From: Ferruginibacter sp.
GTDB taxonomy: Bacteria > Bacteroidota > Bacteroidia > Chitinophagales > Chitinophagaceae
NCBI GenBank assembly: GCA_013141115.1
Contig: JABFRP010000001.1
Span: 124,001-188,000, forward strand
Length of the DNA: 64,000 nt
Direction of reading: 5' to 3'
Under the pieces are notes generated by a model. That model was not told the origin of the DNA, did not search any database, and worked only from the letters and a program-made list of their open reading frames with translations. How positions within the stretch are numbered: position 1 is the stretch's first letter; the number at the start of each line of letters is the position of its first letter. The position numbers were made by a program, and so were the translations under genes. Below are positions 55,535-64,000 of the stretch, one piece after another.

Positions 55535-56884
55535 ATGAAAAAATATTTTACGATAGCATTATTATTTGCAGCGTTATTTTCTAATGCTCAACCACCGGTA
55601 ATAAAAATTTCTGCTAATAAAAGATTTTTTGCAACAGGAAAAGATCAACCTTTTTTTTGGTTGGGAGATACAGGTTGGTTATTATTTAAAAAATGTAAAA
55701 AGCAAGACGTAATAAAATATTTAGACGACCGGAAAAAGAAAGGATACAATGTAATTCAGGTAATGTTGTTGCATGAGTTAACGGTAACAGATGCTTATGG
55801 TGATTCTGCATTGCATCATAAAAATATTGGCACGCCAAATGTTACAGATGGCTACTGGAATAATGTTGATTTTGTAATTGCCGAAGCTGCAAAACGAAGT
55901 ATGTACATTGGACTGGTGCCTATATGGGGCGGTAATGTAAAAAGTGGTTTGGTAAATGAAACCAATGCCGCAACTTATGCTGCTTTTTTAGCGGAAAGAT
56001 ATAAAAGCAAAAGCAATATTATCTGGATCAACGGTGGCGATATAAAAGGAAGTGATGGAGAAAATATCTGGAATGTGATTGGTAAAACATTGCATGAAAA
56101 AGATGGAATACACCTGGTTACTTTTCATCCCAGAGGAAGATCCACTTCCTCTGCCTGGTTTCATAATCAGGACTGGCTGGATTTTAATATGTTTCAAAGC
56201 GGACATAAAGATTACGCACAGGATACAACCGAACCACGTATTGGCGAAGACAACTGGAAATTTGCGATGAATGATTATACATTGCAACCGGTAAAACCTA
56301 CACTGGATGGTGAGCCATCGTATGAAAATATTCCACATGGTCTGCATGACTCTGCTGCAAAAAGATGGACTGCTGCTGATGTAAGACGTTATGCCTACTG
56401 GAGTGTATTTGCCGGCGGATGTGGATTTACTTATGGCAATAATTCCATCATGCAGTTTTATCGTAATGGAGATAAGGATATGAGTTTTGGCGCCAACAAA
56501 AATTGGGATGATGAATTAAATGCACCGGGTGCAGGGCAGATGCAATATTTAAAAAAGTTGATGTTACAGAAAGCGTACATGGCAAGAGTGCCTGATCAAT
56601 CAATGGTGTTGGAGAATGGAACAAGGTACAATTACATAGCAGCAACAAGGGCAGAAACATTTGCCTTATTCTACACCTATAGCGGAAGAAAATTTAAAGT
56701 AGCATTAGATAAAATTGAAGGTGCATTGGTAAATGCCTACTGGATTAATCCACGTAATGGCAGCAAAGCAGACATTGGATTAATCAGCAATAAAGGCACA
56801 AAAACATTTGATCCACCGGGTATAGAAAAAGAAGGCAATGATTGGGTTTTAGTTTTAGATACCGTTTTGGAAGCAAGAAAATAA
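55535..56884 (+). CDS. GH140 apiosidase-family glycosidase
   Basis: Start set at ATG 55535 to give the signal peptide MKKYFTIALLFAALFSNAQ. The 449-residue protein matches GH140 (DUF4038) strongly: FFWLGDTGWLLF, INGGDIKGSDGENIWN with D169, LVTFHPRGRSTSSAWFHNQDWLDFNMFQSGH in three pieces, KPTLDGEPSYENIPHGLHD with E260, and VRRYAYWSVFAGGCGFTYGNN. GH140 enzymes release apiose-linked side chains from rhamnogalacturonan II. The C-terminal 90 residues are a beta domain of the putative collagen-binding type. The stop overlaps the next start. Confidence 0.85.
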   Translation: MKKYFTIALLFAALFSNAQPPVIKISANKRFFATGKDQPFFWLGDTGWLLFKKCKKQDVIKYLDDRKKKGYNVIQVMLLHELTVTDAYGDSALHHKNIGTPNVTDGYWNNVDFVIAEAAKRSMYIGLVPIWGGNVKSGLVNETNAATYAAFLAERYKSKSNIIWINGGDIKGSDGENIWNVIGKTLHEKDGIHLVTFHPRGRSTSSAWFHNQDWLDFNMFQSGHKDYAQDTTEPRIGEDNWKFAMNDYTLQPVKPTLDGEPSYENIPHGLHDSAAKRWTAADVRRYAYWSVFAGGCGFTYGNNSIMQFYRNGDKDMSFGANKNWDDELNAPGAGQMQYLKKLMLQKAYMARVPDQSMVLENGTRYNYIAATRAETFALFYTYSGRKFKVALDKIEGALVNAYWINPRNGSKADIGLISNKGTKTFDPPGIEKEGNDWVLVLDTVLEARK

Positions 56885-57786
56885 TGCAAAGGATAATTAC
56901 GATATTATTTTGTGTGATGGTTTTGGCATCGTGTAAACCGAAGATGTATTTGTTTACTTCTTTTCATGAGCCTGCGAATGAAGGATTGCGTTTGTTGTAT
57001 AGTAAAGATGGATATCACTGGAAAACTACAGACAGTATTTATTTAAAACCAGTGATTGGAAAAGATAAGATTATGAGAGATCCATCAATGTTGCAAGGGC
57101 CAGATGGAACATTTCATTTGGTGTGGACAACAGAATGGAAAGGAGGAAATGGTTTTGGTTATGCCTCATCAAAAGATTTAAAACACTGGAGTGAGCAGCA
57201 ATATATTCCTGCTATGCAAAATGAGCCAACGGTGGTAAATGTGTGGGCACCGGAATTATTTTATGATGATGTAAAAGGCGAATACATTATTGTGTTTGCA
57301 TCCTGTATTCCCAATCGTTTTGAAAAAGGAATAGAGGATGAAAATAACAATCACCGATTGTATTATACCACTACAAAAGATTTTAAAACCTTTTCTCCAA
57401 CGGCATTATTTCTTGATCCAAAGTTTAGTGTGATTGATGCAGTGATTGTAAAGAGAGCAGCTAAAGATTATATGTTGGTATTAAAAGATAATACCCGGCC
57501 CGAAAGAAATATAAAAGTGGCATTTGCCAATAATCCCTTAGGTCCATGGGAAAATATTTCGAAACCCTTTACGGAAAAATTTACCGAAGGTCCGGCGGTG
57601 GCAAAAGTTAAAAATGGCTATCTGATTTATTATGATGTGTATCAGAATAAAAAATACGGAGCATCATTTACTAACGATTTTAAAACTTTTGTAAAGGCAG
57701 ATAGTTTGATCAGCGTGCCGGATGGGCATAAGCACGGAACAATATTAAAAGTGAATAAAAGAGTAGTACAGCAATTAAAAAATTAA
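56884..57786 (+). CDS. Lipoprotein beta-propeller, GH43-like
   Basis: ATG at 56884 overlaps the GH140 stop (TAATG) and gives a lipobox (VMVLASCKP, Cys about 18). The 300-residue protein has a five-bladed-propeller pattern: IMRDPSMLQGPDGTFHLVWT (possible catalytic Asp), VNVWAPELFYDDVKGEYIIVF, VIDAVIV and FTEGPAV (possible acid Glu). It resembles the GH43-like family annotated as arabinosidase/beta-xylosidase. The usual N-terminal DP base of GH43 is not visible, so activity is uncertain. Likely on the outer-membrane surface. Confidence 0.7.
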   Translation: MQRIITILFCVMVLASCKPKMYLFTSFHEPANEGLRLLYSKDGYHWKTTDSIYLKPVIGKDKIMRDPSMLQGPDGTFHLVWTTEWKGGNGFGYASSKDLKHWSEQQYIPAMQNEPTVVNVWAPELFYDDVKGEYIIVFASCIPNRFEKGIEDENNNHRLYYTTTKDFKTFSPTALFLDPKFSVIDAVIVKRAAKDYMLVLKDNTRPERNIKVAFANNPLGPWENISKPFTEKFTEGPAVAKVKNGYLIYYDVYQNKKYGASFTNDFKTFVKADSLISVPDGHKHGTILKVNKRVVQQLKN

Positions 57787-57795
57787 AAGAATTAA

Positions 57796-59616
57796 ATGAA
57801 AATAAGGCTCACGATATTGTTTATTATTCAATGTTCTTTGTTAACTGCACAAGACACGGTACGTTATACAGGCAACACATTGTCTAATGTAGATTATCAT
57901 CACGGACAATTATCGCCTGCCATTGGCGTACATAATATTCAGGTCATGCGTGCCAACAGGGCAGACACCGGAACTACATCATGGACCTACAATCATCAGC
58001 CTATGCTGGCGTATTGGAACAATACTTTTTATCTGGAATATTTATGCAATCCAGTGGGTGAACATGTGGCACCTGGAAGAACGATGTTGCAGACTTCAAA
58101 AGATGGCAATCATTGGAATGATCCAGTAGTGATTTTTCCACCTTATAAATTAATTGATGGTACAGTAAAAGAAGGTAAAAAAGATTCAGCAAAAAATACA
58201 TTTGCAGTAATGCACCAGCGCATTGGCTTTTATACTTCAAAAAGTAAAAAACTATTTGCATTGGGATATTATGGAATTGTACTGGGACAAAAAGATGATC
58301 CCAATGACGGCAACGGTGTGGGTAGAGTGATCAGAGAAATAAAAGCTGATGGTAGTTTTGGTCCGATTTATTTTCTTCGTTACAATCATGCGTTTAATGA
58401 AAAGAATACTTCGTATCCATTTTATAAAACGTCGAAAGATGCAGCGTTTGTAAAAGCCTGCGAAGAAATTTTAGCTACGCCATTACTCCTGCAACAAATG
58501 GTGGAAGAAGCAGATAGAAATGATCCGTTAATTCCTTTAAAAAAGGATTTTAAAGCGTTTAATTATTATCATTTACCCAATGGTAATGTGGTGGGATTAT
58601 GGAAATATGCATTGACGAGTATCAGCAAAGATGAAGGTAAAACATGGCAGTACGGCCCGTTAAGAGCGCCGGGCTTTGTAAATGCTAATGCAAAAATATG
58701 GGGACAAAAAACTTCAGATAAAAAATATGCTACGGTGTATAATCCATCAGAGTTTCGCTGGCCTTTGGCTATCAGCGTAAGTGATGATGGGTTGAAATAT
58801 AAAAATCTGTTACTTGTAAATGGAGAGATCAGTTCATTAAGATATGGTGGGGCGTATAAAAGTTATGGTCCGCAATATGTAAGAGGTATTCAGGAAATGG
58901 ATGGTACTGTACCCGGTGGAAATATGTGGGTAACGTACAGCATGAATAAAGAAGATATCTGGATCAGTGAAATACCTGTTCCGGTAAAAGATAAAGTGAC
59001 TGCAGATGTGAATGATGTGTTTACTGAAATGAAAGATGGAGAGGAATTAAAAGAATGGAATTTATTCAGTCCGGTTTGGTGCAGAACTGCCATAGGAAAA
59101 AACAGTAATGCAAAAGTATTGGCGCTGCATGACAGCGATCCATTTGATTATGCAAAAGCAGAAAGAGTTTTTCCGGTTGCAAAAAAAATAGCTGTAGAAT
59201 TTTCAATTACACCACAGCAAAATAATACCGGTGATCTTGAAATTGAAATGGTAAATGCAAAAGGTACACCATGTCTGCGGTTGATGCTGGACTCAACAGG
59301 AAATATTTTAACCAAACAGGGCTACAGAAATAAATCGTTGGGGAAATATGTTGCAGGTGAAGCACTGACAATAAAAATAGAATTGAACACGGCCACCAGA
59401 TTTTATACCGTAACAGTTAATGGAGGCAAAGCATCCAGTAACTTATGTTTTGCACCGGTGGAAAGTGTGGAAAGAATAGTTTTCAGAACAGGAGAGACGA
59501 GGCGTTTTCCAAATGCAGATACACCCACTGATCAGGATTATGATTTGCCTAATGCTGATGCAAAAACAAAAGAAGCGGTGTACTTAATTCATTACTTAAA
59601 AACAAAATCATTATAA
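57796..59616 (+). CDS. Secreted BNR/sialidase-type propeller protein with C-terminal jelly roll
   Basis: A 606-residue protein with signal peptide MKIRLTILFIIQCSLLTAQ. Asp-box-like turns (TSKDGNHWNDP, SKDEGKTWQYG, VSDDGLKYKN) place it in the six-bladed BNR fold used by sialidases and other glycosidases or lyases. Residues from about 450 form a concanavalin-like beta sandwich (KIAVEFSITPQQNNTGDLEIEM). It starts 9 bases after the GH43-like gene and ends 1 base before the isomerase gene, so it is part of the same operon. Substrate not determinable; classic sialidase Arg triad not assigned. Confidence 0.65.
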   Translation: MKIRLTILFIIQCSLLTAQDTVRYTGNTLSNVDYHHGQLSPAIGVHNIQVMRANRADTGTTSWTYNHQPMLAYWNNTFYLEYLCNPVGEHVAPGRTMLQTSKDGNHWNDPVVIFPPYKLIDGTVKEGKKDSAKNTFAVMHQRIGFYTSKSKKLFALGYYGIVLGQKDDPNDGNGVGRVIREIKADGSFGPIYFLRYNHAFNEKNTSYPFYKTSKDAAFVKACEEILATPLLLQQMVEEADRNDPLIPLKKDFKAFNYYHLPNGNVVGLWKYALTSISKDEGKTWQYGPLRAPGFVNANAKIWGQKTSDKKYATVYNPSEFRWPLAISVSDDGLKYKNLLLVNGEISSLRYGGAYKSYGPQYVRGIQEMDGTVPGGNMWVTYSMNKEDIWISEIPVPVKDKVTADVNDVFTEMKDGEELKEWNLFSPVWCRTAIGKNSNAKVLALHDSDPFDYAKAERVFPVAKKIAVEFSITPQQNNTGDLEIEMVNAKGTPCLRLMLDSTGNILTKQGYRNKSLGKYVAGEALTIKIELNTATRFYTVTVNGGKASSNLCFAPVESVERIVFRTGETRRFPNADTPTDQDYDLPNADAKTKEAVYLIHYLKTKSL

Positions 59617-59617
59617 G

Positions 59618-61030
59618 ATGGCAGCAACCAAACACAGTACATTAGGTGTGATTATTGGGAACAGAGATTTTTTTCCTGATAAATTAGTAGGCGAAGCAAG
59701 AGCAGAAATACTGGACCTGTTTAAGCAATTAAATATTACGCCGGTATTATTAAGTGATGCAGATAGTAAACTGGGTGGAGTAGAAACTTTTTCAGAAGCA
59801 CAGAAATGTGCGGCACTGTTTAAAAAACATGCGGATGACATTGATGGCATATTGGTAGTGTTGCCCAACTTTGGCGATGAAAAAGGTGTGGCAGAAGCGA
59901 TTAAACTGTCGGGATTAACAGTGCCGGTTTTAATTCAGGGTTATCCTGATGATCTGGCAAAGATGGATGTAGTGAACCGTAGAGATGCATGGTGTGGCAA
60001 AATTTCTGTGTGCAATAATTTATATCAATACGGCATCAAATATTCTTTGACTACTAAACATGTGGTAAGTCCGAGAGACGAATCATTTATTACTGATTTA
60101 AAAAACTTCACTGCTGTTTGTCGTGTGGTAAATGGTTTGCGCAAAGTAAGAATTGGTGCAGTAGGCGCAAGACCCACCGCATTTAATACAGTTAGATATA
60201 GTGAAAAATTATTGCAGCGAAATGGTATTTCTGTTACTACGGTTGACTTATCAGAAATATTGGGCAATGCAAATAAATTGACTAAAGATGATGCCAGTGT
60301 AAAAGCAAAGCTGGAAAAAATTCATGCGTATACCAATACCGGTTTAACCCCACCAGATAAATTGGTACAAATTGCAAAACTGGATGTGGTGCTGGCAGAT
60401 TTTATGGAAGAGAATAGTTTAGATGCTACGGCAATTCAATGCTGGACATCTATTCAGAAAAATTATGGGTGCAATGTGTGTACCAGCATGAGTATGATGA
60501 GTGAGAACATGTTGCCGAGCGCCTGCGAAGTGGATGTTACCGGGACATTGAGTATGTATGCCATGCAATTGGCAAGTGGCTCTCCCTCTGCATTGGTTGA
60601 CTGGAATAATAACTATGCCAATGATGACAGTAAATGTGTATTGTTCCATTGTGGCAACTGGGCAAAATCTTTTTTACCGGATATTACCATCAGCACTGCA
60701 CCGATATTAGGCACCAGTGTAGGAACAGAAAATACGTATGGCGCATTGGATGGCCGTACGCCTGCCATGCCATTAACTTTTGGACGTATCAGCACTGATG
60801 ATTGTAAAGGTATTATCAAAGCTTATGTAGGAGAAGGAGAGTTGACCGATGATGCACTGAAAACTTTTGGTAACCGTGCAGTGGCTCAAATAAATAATTT
60901 ACAAGGTCTGATGAATTATGTATGCCGCAATGGTTTTGAACATCATGTGGTGATGAACGCCAGCAAGACTGCAGGTGTGCTGAAAGAGGCATTTGAAAAT
61001 TATTTGGGATGGGAGACGTATGTGCATTAA
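59618..61030 (+). CDS. L-fucose/L-arabinose isomerase-fold sugar isomerase
   Basis: A 470-residue cytoplasmic protein of the FucI/AraA superfamily (COG2407): VIIGNRDFFPDKLVGEAR at the start, the ILVVLPNFGDEKGVAEA Rossmann-like segment, MEENSLDATAIQCWTSIQKNYG carrying the metal-ligand Glu, and LPSACEVDVTGTLSMYAM and LFHCGNWAKSF as further conserved blocks. The family interconverts aldoses and ketoses with Mn2+. Beside GH140 and a split transketolase, D-apiose to D-apulose isomerisation is an attractive but unproven possibility; L-fucose or L-arabinose isomerisation is the alternative. Confidence 0.82.
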   Translation: MAATKHSTLGVIIGNRDFFPDKLVGEARAEILDLFKQLNITPVLLSDADSKLGGVETFSEAQKCAALFKKHADDIDGILVVLPNFGDEKGVAEAIKLSGLTVPVLIQGYPDDLAKMDVVNRRDAWCGKISVCNNLYQYGIKYSLTTKHVVSPRDESFITDLKNFTAVCRVVNGLRKVRIGAVGARPTAFNTVRYSEKLLQRNGISVTTVDLSEILGNANKLTKDDASVKAKLEKIHAYTNTGLTPPDKLVQIAKLDVVLADFMEENSLDATAIQCWTSIQKNYGCNVCTSMSMMSENMLPSACEVDVTGTLSMYAMQLASGSPSALVDWNNNYANDDSKCVLFHCGNWAKSFLPDITISTAPILGTSVGTENTYGALDGRTPAMPLTFGRISTDDCKGIIKAYVGEGELTDDALKTFGNRAVAQINNLQGLMNYVCRNGFEHHVVMNASKTAGVLKEAFENYLGWETYVH

Positions 61031-61057
61031 CATGATATAGGCTGCAAAAAAATATTT

Positions 61058-61897
61058 ATGAAATACATTTTGAGTATGCTTTTTTTATTTTTTTGGAAAA
61101 CATCGTTTTCTCAGCAAGGATTATTGCAAAATGTTTGGATAGGACAAGGTACTTATTATTTAAGTGTAGACTCTCAATATGTAATTCTTGAAGACCGAAA
61201 AGATGGAGATAAGTTACATCCTTATAAATCTGTTTATTATTTCTATGAGACAGTTAAAGATACTTTGGTTTTATATAGAGATGACATTAAAGAGAGCAGT
61301 TCAAAAATTATTTTATTCAAGTTTCTAATTAAAAAAAGTAATTCAAAAGAACTTTCACTTGAAAAACTATTTGTGAAATTGGACAGGTCACATTTTTCCC
61401 ATTTCAATAATATTTATTGGGAGGATAGCTTAAAATTTTTCAATTTCAAGTCTCAGCCCAATTTATATACTGATACAATAAAGTTTGAAAAGATAAAGTT
61501 TAGTGCGTCTAAATGTTATGGTTTTTGCCCTGATATGAAATTTGAGATTTACAATGATAAGAGCATTAAATTTTGGGGCGGTAATGGTAGTTTGAAAACT
61601 GGCTATTTTAAAGGAAGGCTATCGGACAGTTTGTATAATGAATTAATATTTTTATTAAAAATTTCTGATTTAGATAGAACTGCCAATGCTAATAAATTTA
61701 ATGTAGATGCTCCATATTATGCAATTGAAGTACATTATAATAGTAAATGCAATTTTATGCATACTTCATTTTTACCTTTAATTTATAAGAAACTAGAGAA
61801 ATTTTTACTTGGGTTATATAAAAAAATGGAATTTGAAAGCACAGAAAAATTTGAGATCGAATTTGCCCAAATATTAAAATCGAATGGGTTTAAATAA
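61058..61897 (+). CDS. Secreted DUF6438-type protein
   Basis: A 279-residue protein with a signal peptide (YILSMLFLFFWKTSFSQ). The segment IKFSASKCYGFCPDMKFEIYNDKSIKFWGG followed by TGYFKGRLSDSLYNELIFLLK is the DUF6438 pattern (C-x-G-x-C-P, then a G-x-Y-x-G strand). Its codons are visibly more AT-rich than those of the isomerase and transketolase genes on either side, and its function seems unrelated, so it looks like a later insertion into a sugar-catabolic operon. No known activity. Confidence 0.7.
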   Translation: MKYILSMLFLFFWKTSFSQQGLLQNVWIGQGTYYLSVDSQYVILEDRKDGDKLHPYKSVYYFYETVKDTLVLYRDDIKESSSKIILFKFLIKKSNSKELSLEKLFVKLDRSHFSHFNNIYWEDSLKFFNFKSQPNLYTDTIKFEKIKFSASKCYGFCPDMKFEIYNDKSIKFWGGNGSLKTGYFKGRLSDSLYNELIFLLKISDLDRTANANKFNVDAPYYAIEVHYNSKCNFMHTSFLPLIYKKLEKFLLGLYKKMEFESTEKFEIEFAQILKSNGFK

Positions 61898-61948
61898 ACA
61901 ATATGATAAAAAATACAAAAACAGTTTATTCTGTGGGGGTAATTAAAC

Positions 61949-62773
61949 ATGACAACAAAAGAACTACAACAAAAATCAATCAACTACAGAAAAAAAATTC
62001 TGCAGTATATCAAGATTGCCAATGCAGGGCATACTGGTGGTAGTTTATCCTGCACCGATATTTTAAATGTGCTGTACAATAAAGTACTGAACGTATCACC
62101 AGAAAACTTTTCATCACCTGACAGAGACAGGTATATACAAAGCAAGGGGCATTGCGTGGAAGCATTGTTTGTGGTACTGGCCGATAAGGGGTTTTTTCCT
62201 GAGGAAGATTTGAATACACTATGTAAATACCAATCGCATTATATTGGGCATCCTACAAAAAAAGTAAAAGGGGTAGAACAAAATACCGGCGCATTGGGAC
62301 ATGGATTACCTATTGCAACCGGTACTGCATTAGCAGGAAAGATGGATAAGAAAGATTACAAAGTGTACACTTTAATGGGCGATGGTGAATTGCCGGAAGG
62401 TAGTAATTGGGAGGCCGCATTAAGTGCAGCACAATATAAACTGGATAATTTGTGCGCCATTGTAGATAAGAATGGATTACAAATTACTGCCGCTACAAAA
62501 GATGTGTGCAATACCGATCCATTGGATAAAAAATGGGAAGCCTTTGGATGGGCAGTTAAAGAAGTGAATGGAAATGATGTAGAAGAACTACTGGCTGCAT
62601 TCAACAGTTTGCCTTTTGAAAAAGGAAAACCTTCTGTGATTATTGCCCACACTATCAAAGGGAAAGGGGTAAGTTACATGGAGAATCAGTTGAAGTGGCA
62701 TCATGGAGTGCCCACCAATGAAGAATACGAATTAGCACAACAAGAATTAGATAAAGCATTAAGTGAATTATAA
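61949..62773 (+). CDS. Transketolase-like protein, N-terminal (thiamine-diphosphate) subunit
   Basis: A 274-residue protein covering the PP domain of transketolases. AGHTGGSLSCTDILNVLY, SKGHCVEALFVVLAD, TGALGHGLPIATGTALAGKM and the ThDP-Mg motif GDGELPEGSNWEA with VDKNGLQ are present. The partner domain is encoded by the next gene, which starts 1 base after the stop. Split transketolases are used, for example, for apulose-4-phosphate (AptAB) and sulfo-sugars; which applies here cannot be read from the sequence. A purine-rich GGGGGT lies 14 bases before the ATG. Confidence 0.9.
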   Translation: MTTKELQQKSINYRKKILQYIKIANAGHTGGSLSCTDILNVLYNKVLNVSPENFSSPDRDRYIQSKGHCVEALFVVLADKGFFPEEDLNTLCKYQSHYIGHPTKKVKGVEQNTGALGHGLPIATGTALAGKMDKKDYKVYTLMGDGELPEGSNWEAALSAAQYKLDNLCAIVDKNGLQITAATKDVCNTDPLDKKWEAFGWAVKEVNGNDVEELLAAFNSLPFEKGKPSVIIAHTIKGKGVSYMENQLKWHHGVPTNEEYELAQQELDKALSEL

Positions 62774-62774
62774 A

Positions 62775-63731
62775 ATGGCAGAGCAAATAAATACCAATAG
62801 TTATAAAGCCAACCTGGAAATATTTTCAGAAACCTTGCAGCGGTTAGCAGTGGAGGATAAAAATATTGTGGCAGTAACCAGCGACAGCAGAGGCTCGGGT
62901 AAGTTGGTGCCTTACGGAAAAAAGTTTCCGGAGCAAATGGTGGAAGTAGGTATTGCTGAACAGAATTTGGTAGGTGTGGCTGCAGGATTGGCATCTTGCG
63001 GAAAAAAAGTTTTTGCTGTTTCGCCAGCCTGTTTTTTAACCGCAAGAGCATTGGAGCAAATAAAAAATGATGTAGCCTATAGCGATAACCCGGTGAATTT
63101 GATTGGCATTAGCGCTGGTGTAAGTTATGGGGCATTAGGTAGCACACATCACAGCTTACATGATTATGCTGCATTGCGTGCCATCAACAATATTATAATT
63201 GTAGCGCCGGCAGATAATTTTGAAACAGAAAAAGCGATTGAACTGGCAGCAGCAACGGACAAACCGGTGTATTTACGTTTTGGTAAAAAACCGATGCCGC
63301 CATTAAAAGAAATAAACGAAGATGTATTTGCTTTTGGCAAAGGAAGAGTGATTTGCGAAGGCGATGATGTGGCGATAATAGCAACCGGAGAAGCGGTGTA
63401 TCCGGCATTGCAGGCAGCGCAACAATTAAAATTGCAAAATATCAATGCCACGGTGATTAGTATGCACACCATAAAACCTTTGGACACTGCATTGATTGCA
63501 ACGCTTGCCCAAAAATGCAAAGCCATTGTTACCGTAGAAGAGCATAGTGTTAATGGGGGATTGGGAGAAGCCTGTGCATCATACTTGTTGCAAAACGGTT
63601 ATGCAAAACCATTTAAGATCATTGGTATTCCCGATGAATATACCGTAACCGGATCGCAAACAGAGATTATGGATCATTATGGAATTAGTGGAAATGGAAT
63701 TGCAGAGTCAATAGAAAGTTTGATAAAATAA
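62775..63731 (+). CDS. Transketolase-like protein, C-terminal (Pyr) subunit
   Basis: Start set at ATG 62775 (MAEQINTNSYKANLEIF); the frame extends upstream only by a GTG in the previous gene. The 318-residue protein has the pyrimidine-binding domain with VEVGIAEQNLVGVAAGLASCGKKVFA (the catalytic Glu of E-Q-N), GALGSTHHSLHDYAALRAI, and the C-terminal transketolase domain (IATGEAVYPALQAAQQL, TVEEHSVNGGLGEACASYLL). Together with the gene before it, it would form one heteromeric enzyme in the cytoplasm. Confidence 0.92.
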   Translation: MAEQINTNSYKANLEIFSETLQRLAVEDKNIVAVTSDSRGSGKLVPYGKKFPEQMVEVGIAEQNLVGVAAGLASCGKKVFAVSPACFLTARALEQIKNDVAYSDNPVNLIGISAGVSYGALGSTHHSLHDYAALRAINNIIIVAPADNFETEKAIELAAATDKPVYLRFGKKPMPPLKEINEDVFAFGKGRVICEGDDVAIIATGEAVYPALQAAQQLKLQNINATVISMHTIKPLDTALIATLAQKCKAIVTVEEHSVNGGLGEACASYLLQNGYAKPFKIIGIPDEYTVTGSQTEIMDHYGISGNGIAESIESLIK

Positions 63732-63743
63732 AATATAGCTGAC

Positions 63744-63820
63744 TTCCCCCTGACTTCAGCCAGGGGGAAAAGAAATATAAAATTTTCGGGCTTTAGCCCA
63801 GCAATGATTGGGTTAAAGCC
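63744..63820 (+). repeat. Two adjacent hairpin elements after the transketolase genes
   Basis: TTCCCCCTG (63744-63752) and CAGGGGGAA (63761-63769) form a perfect nine-base stem. GGCTTTAGCCCA (63789-63800) pairs with TGGGTTAAAGCC (63809-63820) with one G-T pair and an eight-base loop. They may end or attenuate transcription, or be mobile hairpin repeats like repeat A. Confidence 0.65.
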
Positions 63821-63887
63821 TCAAACAAATTTGATAATGATCTACAGGTTAAAACATGTACCAATAAAAAATAAAAAATTGATCTAT

Positions 63888-64000
63888 ATGAAAAAAATCA
63901 CACGACTTTCTTTTCTTTTAGTACTAGGTTCATTCTTTGTTTTTTCTGCCTGCAACAATGCCGGTGGTGAAAAAAAGAAAGCAAAAAAAATGGCGATCGT
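63888..64000 (+). CDS. Lipoprotein, possibly a sugar-binding protein (3' end outside window)
   Basis: ATG at 63888, 37 codons present. MKKITRLSFLLVLGSFFVFSACNNAGGEKKK is a lipoprotein signal with the lipobox FSAC, followed by KKAKKMAIV, the opening strand seen in ribose-type periplasmic binding proteins. Placed after an isomerase and split transketolase, a sugar ABC transporter binding protein is likely. Only the start is visible, so this is a guess. Confidence 0.5.
   Translation, partial: MKKITRLSFLLVLGSFFVFSACNNAGGEKKKAKKMAI

Overview
The window is a 64 kb stretch of chromosome from a Bacteroidota bacterium, most likely a Chitinophagaceae-type soil or freshwater degrader. Evidence: a SusC/SusD pair with a SusE-like lipoprotein and a DUF3826 protein, many secreted glycosidases and polysaccharide lyases, an AT-rich coding style, almost no Shine-Dalgarno sequences, and promoters of the Bacteroidota form (TTTG, about 20 bases, then TAnnTTTG). 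No rRNA, tRNA, CRISPR array, transposase or phage gene was recognised.

Bases 1-18217 are housekeeping and stress genes, mostly on the minus strand. They include the end of a cardiolipin-synthase-like gene, small uncharacterised proteins, an ArsR-AHSA1-VOC group with a visible self-regulatory promoter, a plus-strand Hsp20, a PAS histidine kinase with a REC-CNB-HTH response regulator, dodecin, a YtxH/holin-like envelope set ending in a gene broken by one stop codon, CHAD and PNPOx-like proteins, a baeRF-type protein, three UspA proteins, a 54-residue Cys/His protein and three membrane proteins. UspA, Hsp20, dodecin and a CRP-type response regulator together suggest a stationary-phase or low-oxygen stress module.

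Bases 18424-43310 hold a long plus-strand catabolic region. It opens with an unusual cytoplasmic set: MaoC hydratase, a periplasmic-binding-type protein without signal peptide or permease, two class III CoA-transferases, a COG3618 lactonase-type amidohydrolase, the RhaT rhamnose symporter and a Gfo/Idh/MocA dehydrogenase. Secreted enzymes follow: PL1-type pectate lyase, a GH138-candidate alpha-galacturonidase, thioredoxin-like protein, GH28, GH95, a decayed GH2 (two frameshifts and a lost start), aldo/keto reductase and an intact GH2.

Bases 43354-64000 hold the uptake system (DUF3826, SusC, SusD, SusE-like), a second PL1 lyase, a large beta-helix/DUF6298-type protein, a GH140 apiosidase-like enzyme, GH43-like and BNR-type propellers, a FucI-fold isomerase, a DUF6438 lipoprotein-like insert, a split transketolase, and the first 37 codons of a lipoprotein that may be a sugar-binding protein.

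Taken together the enzymes fit pectin, and in particular rhamnogalacturonan-II-like side chains containing galacturonate, L-galactose/L-fucose, rhamnose and apiose (inference). The CoA-transferase operon and the SusCD operon share a nearly identical promoter with two 21-base-spaced direct repeats abutting the -33 element, so they are probably controlled by one activator that is not encoded in this window. Three copies of a paired-hairpin repeat and several copies of a second repeat lie between the glycosidase genes, and inverted copies of the second repeat flank the GH95 gene.
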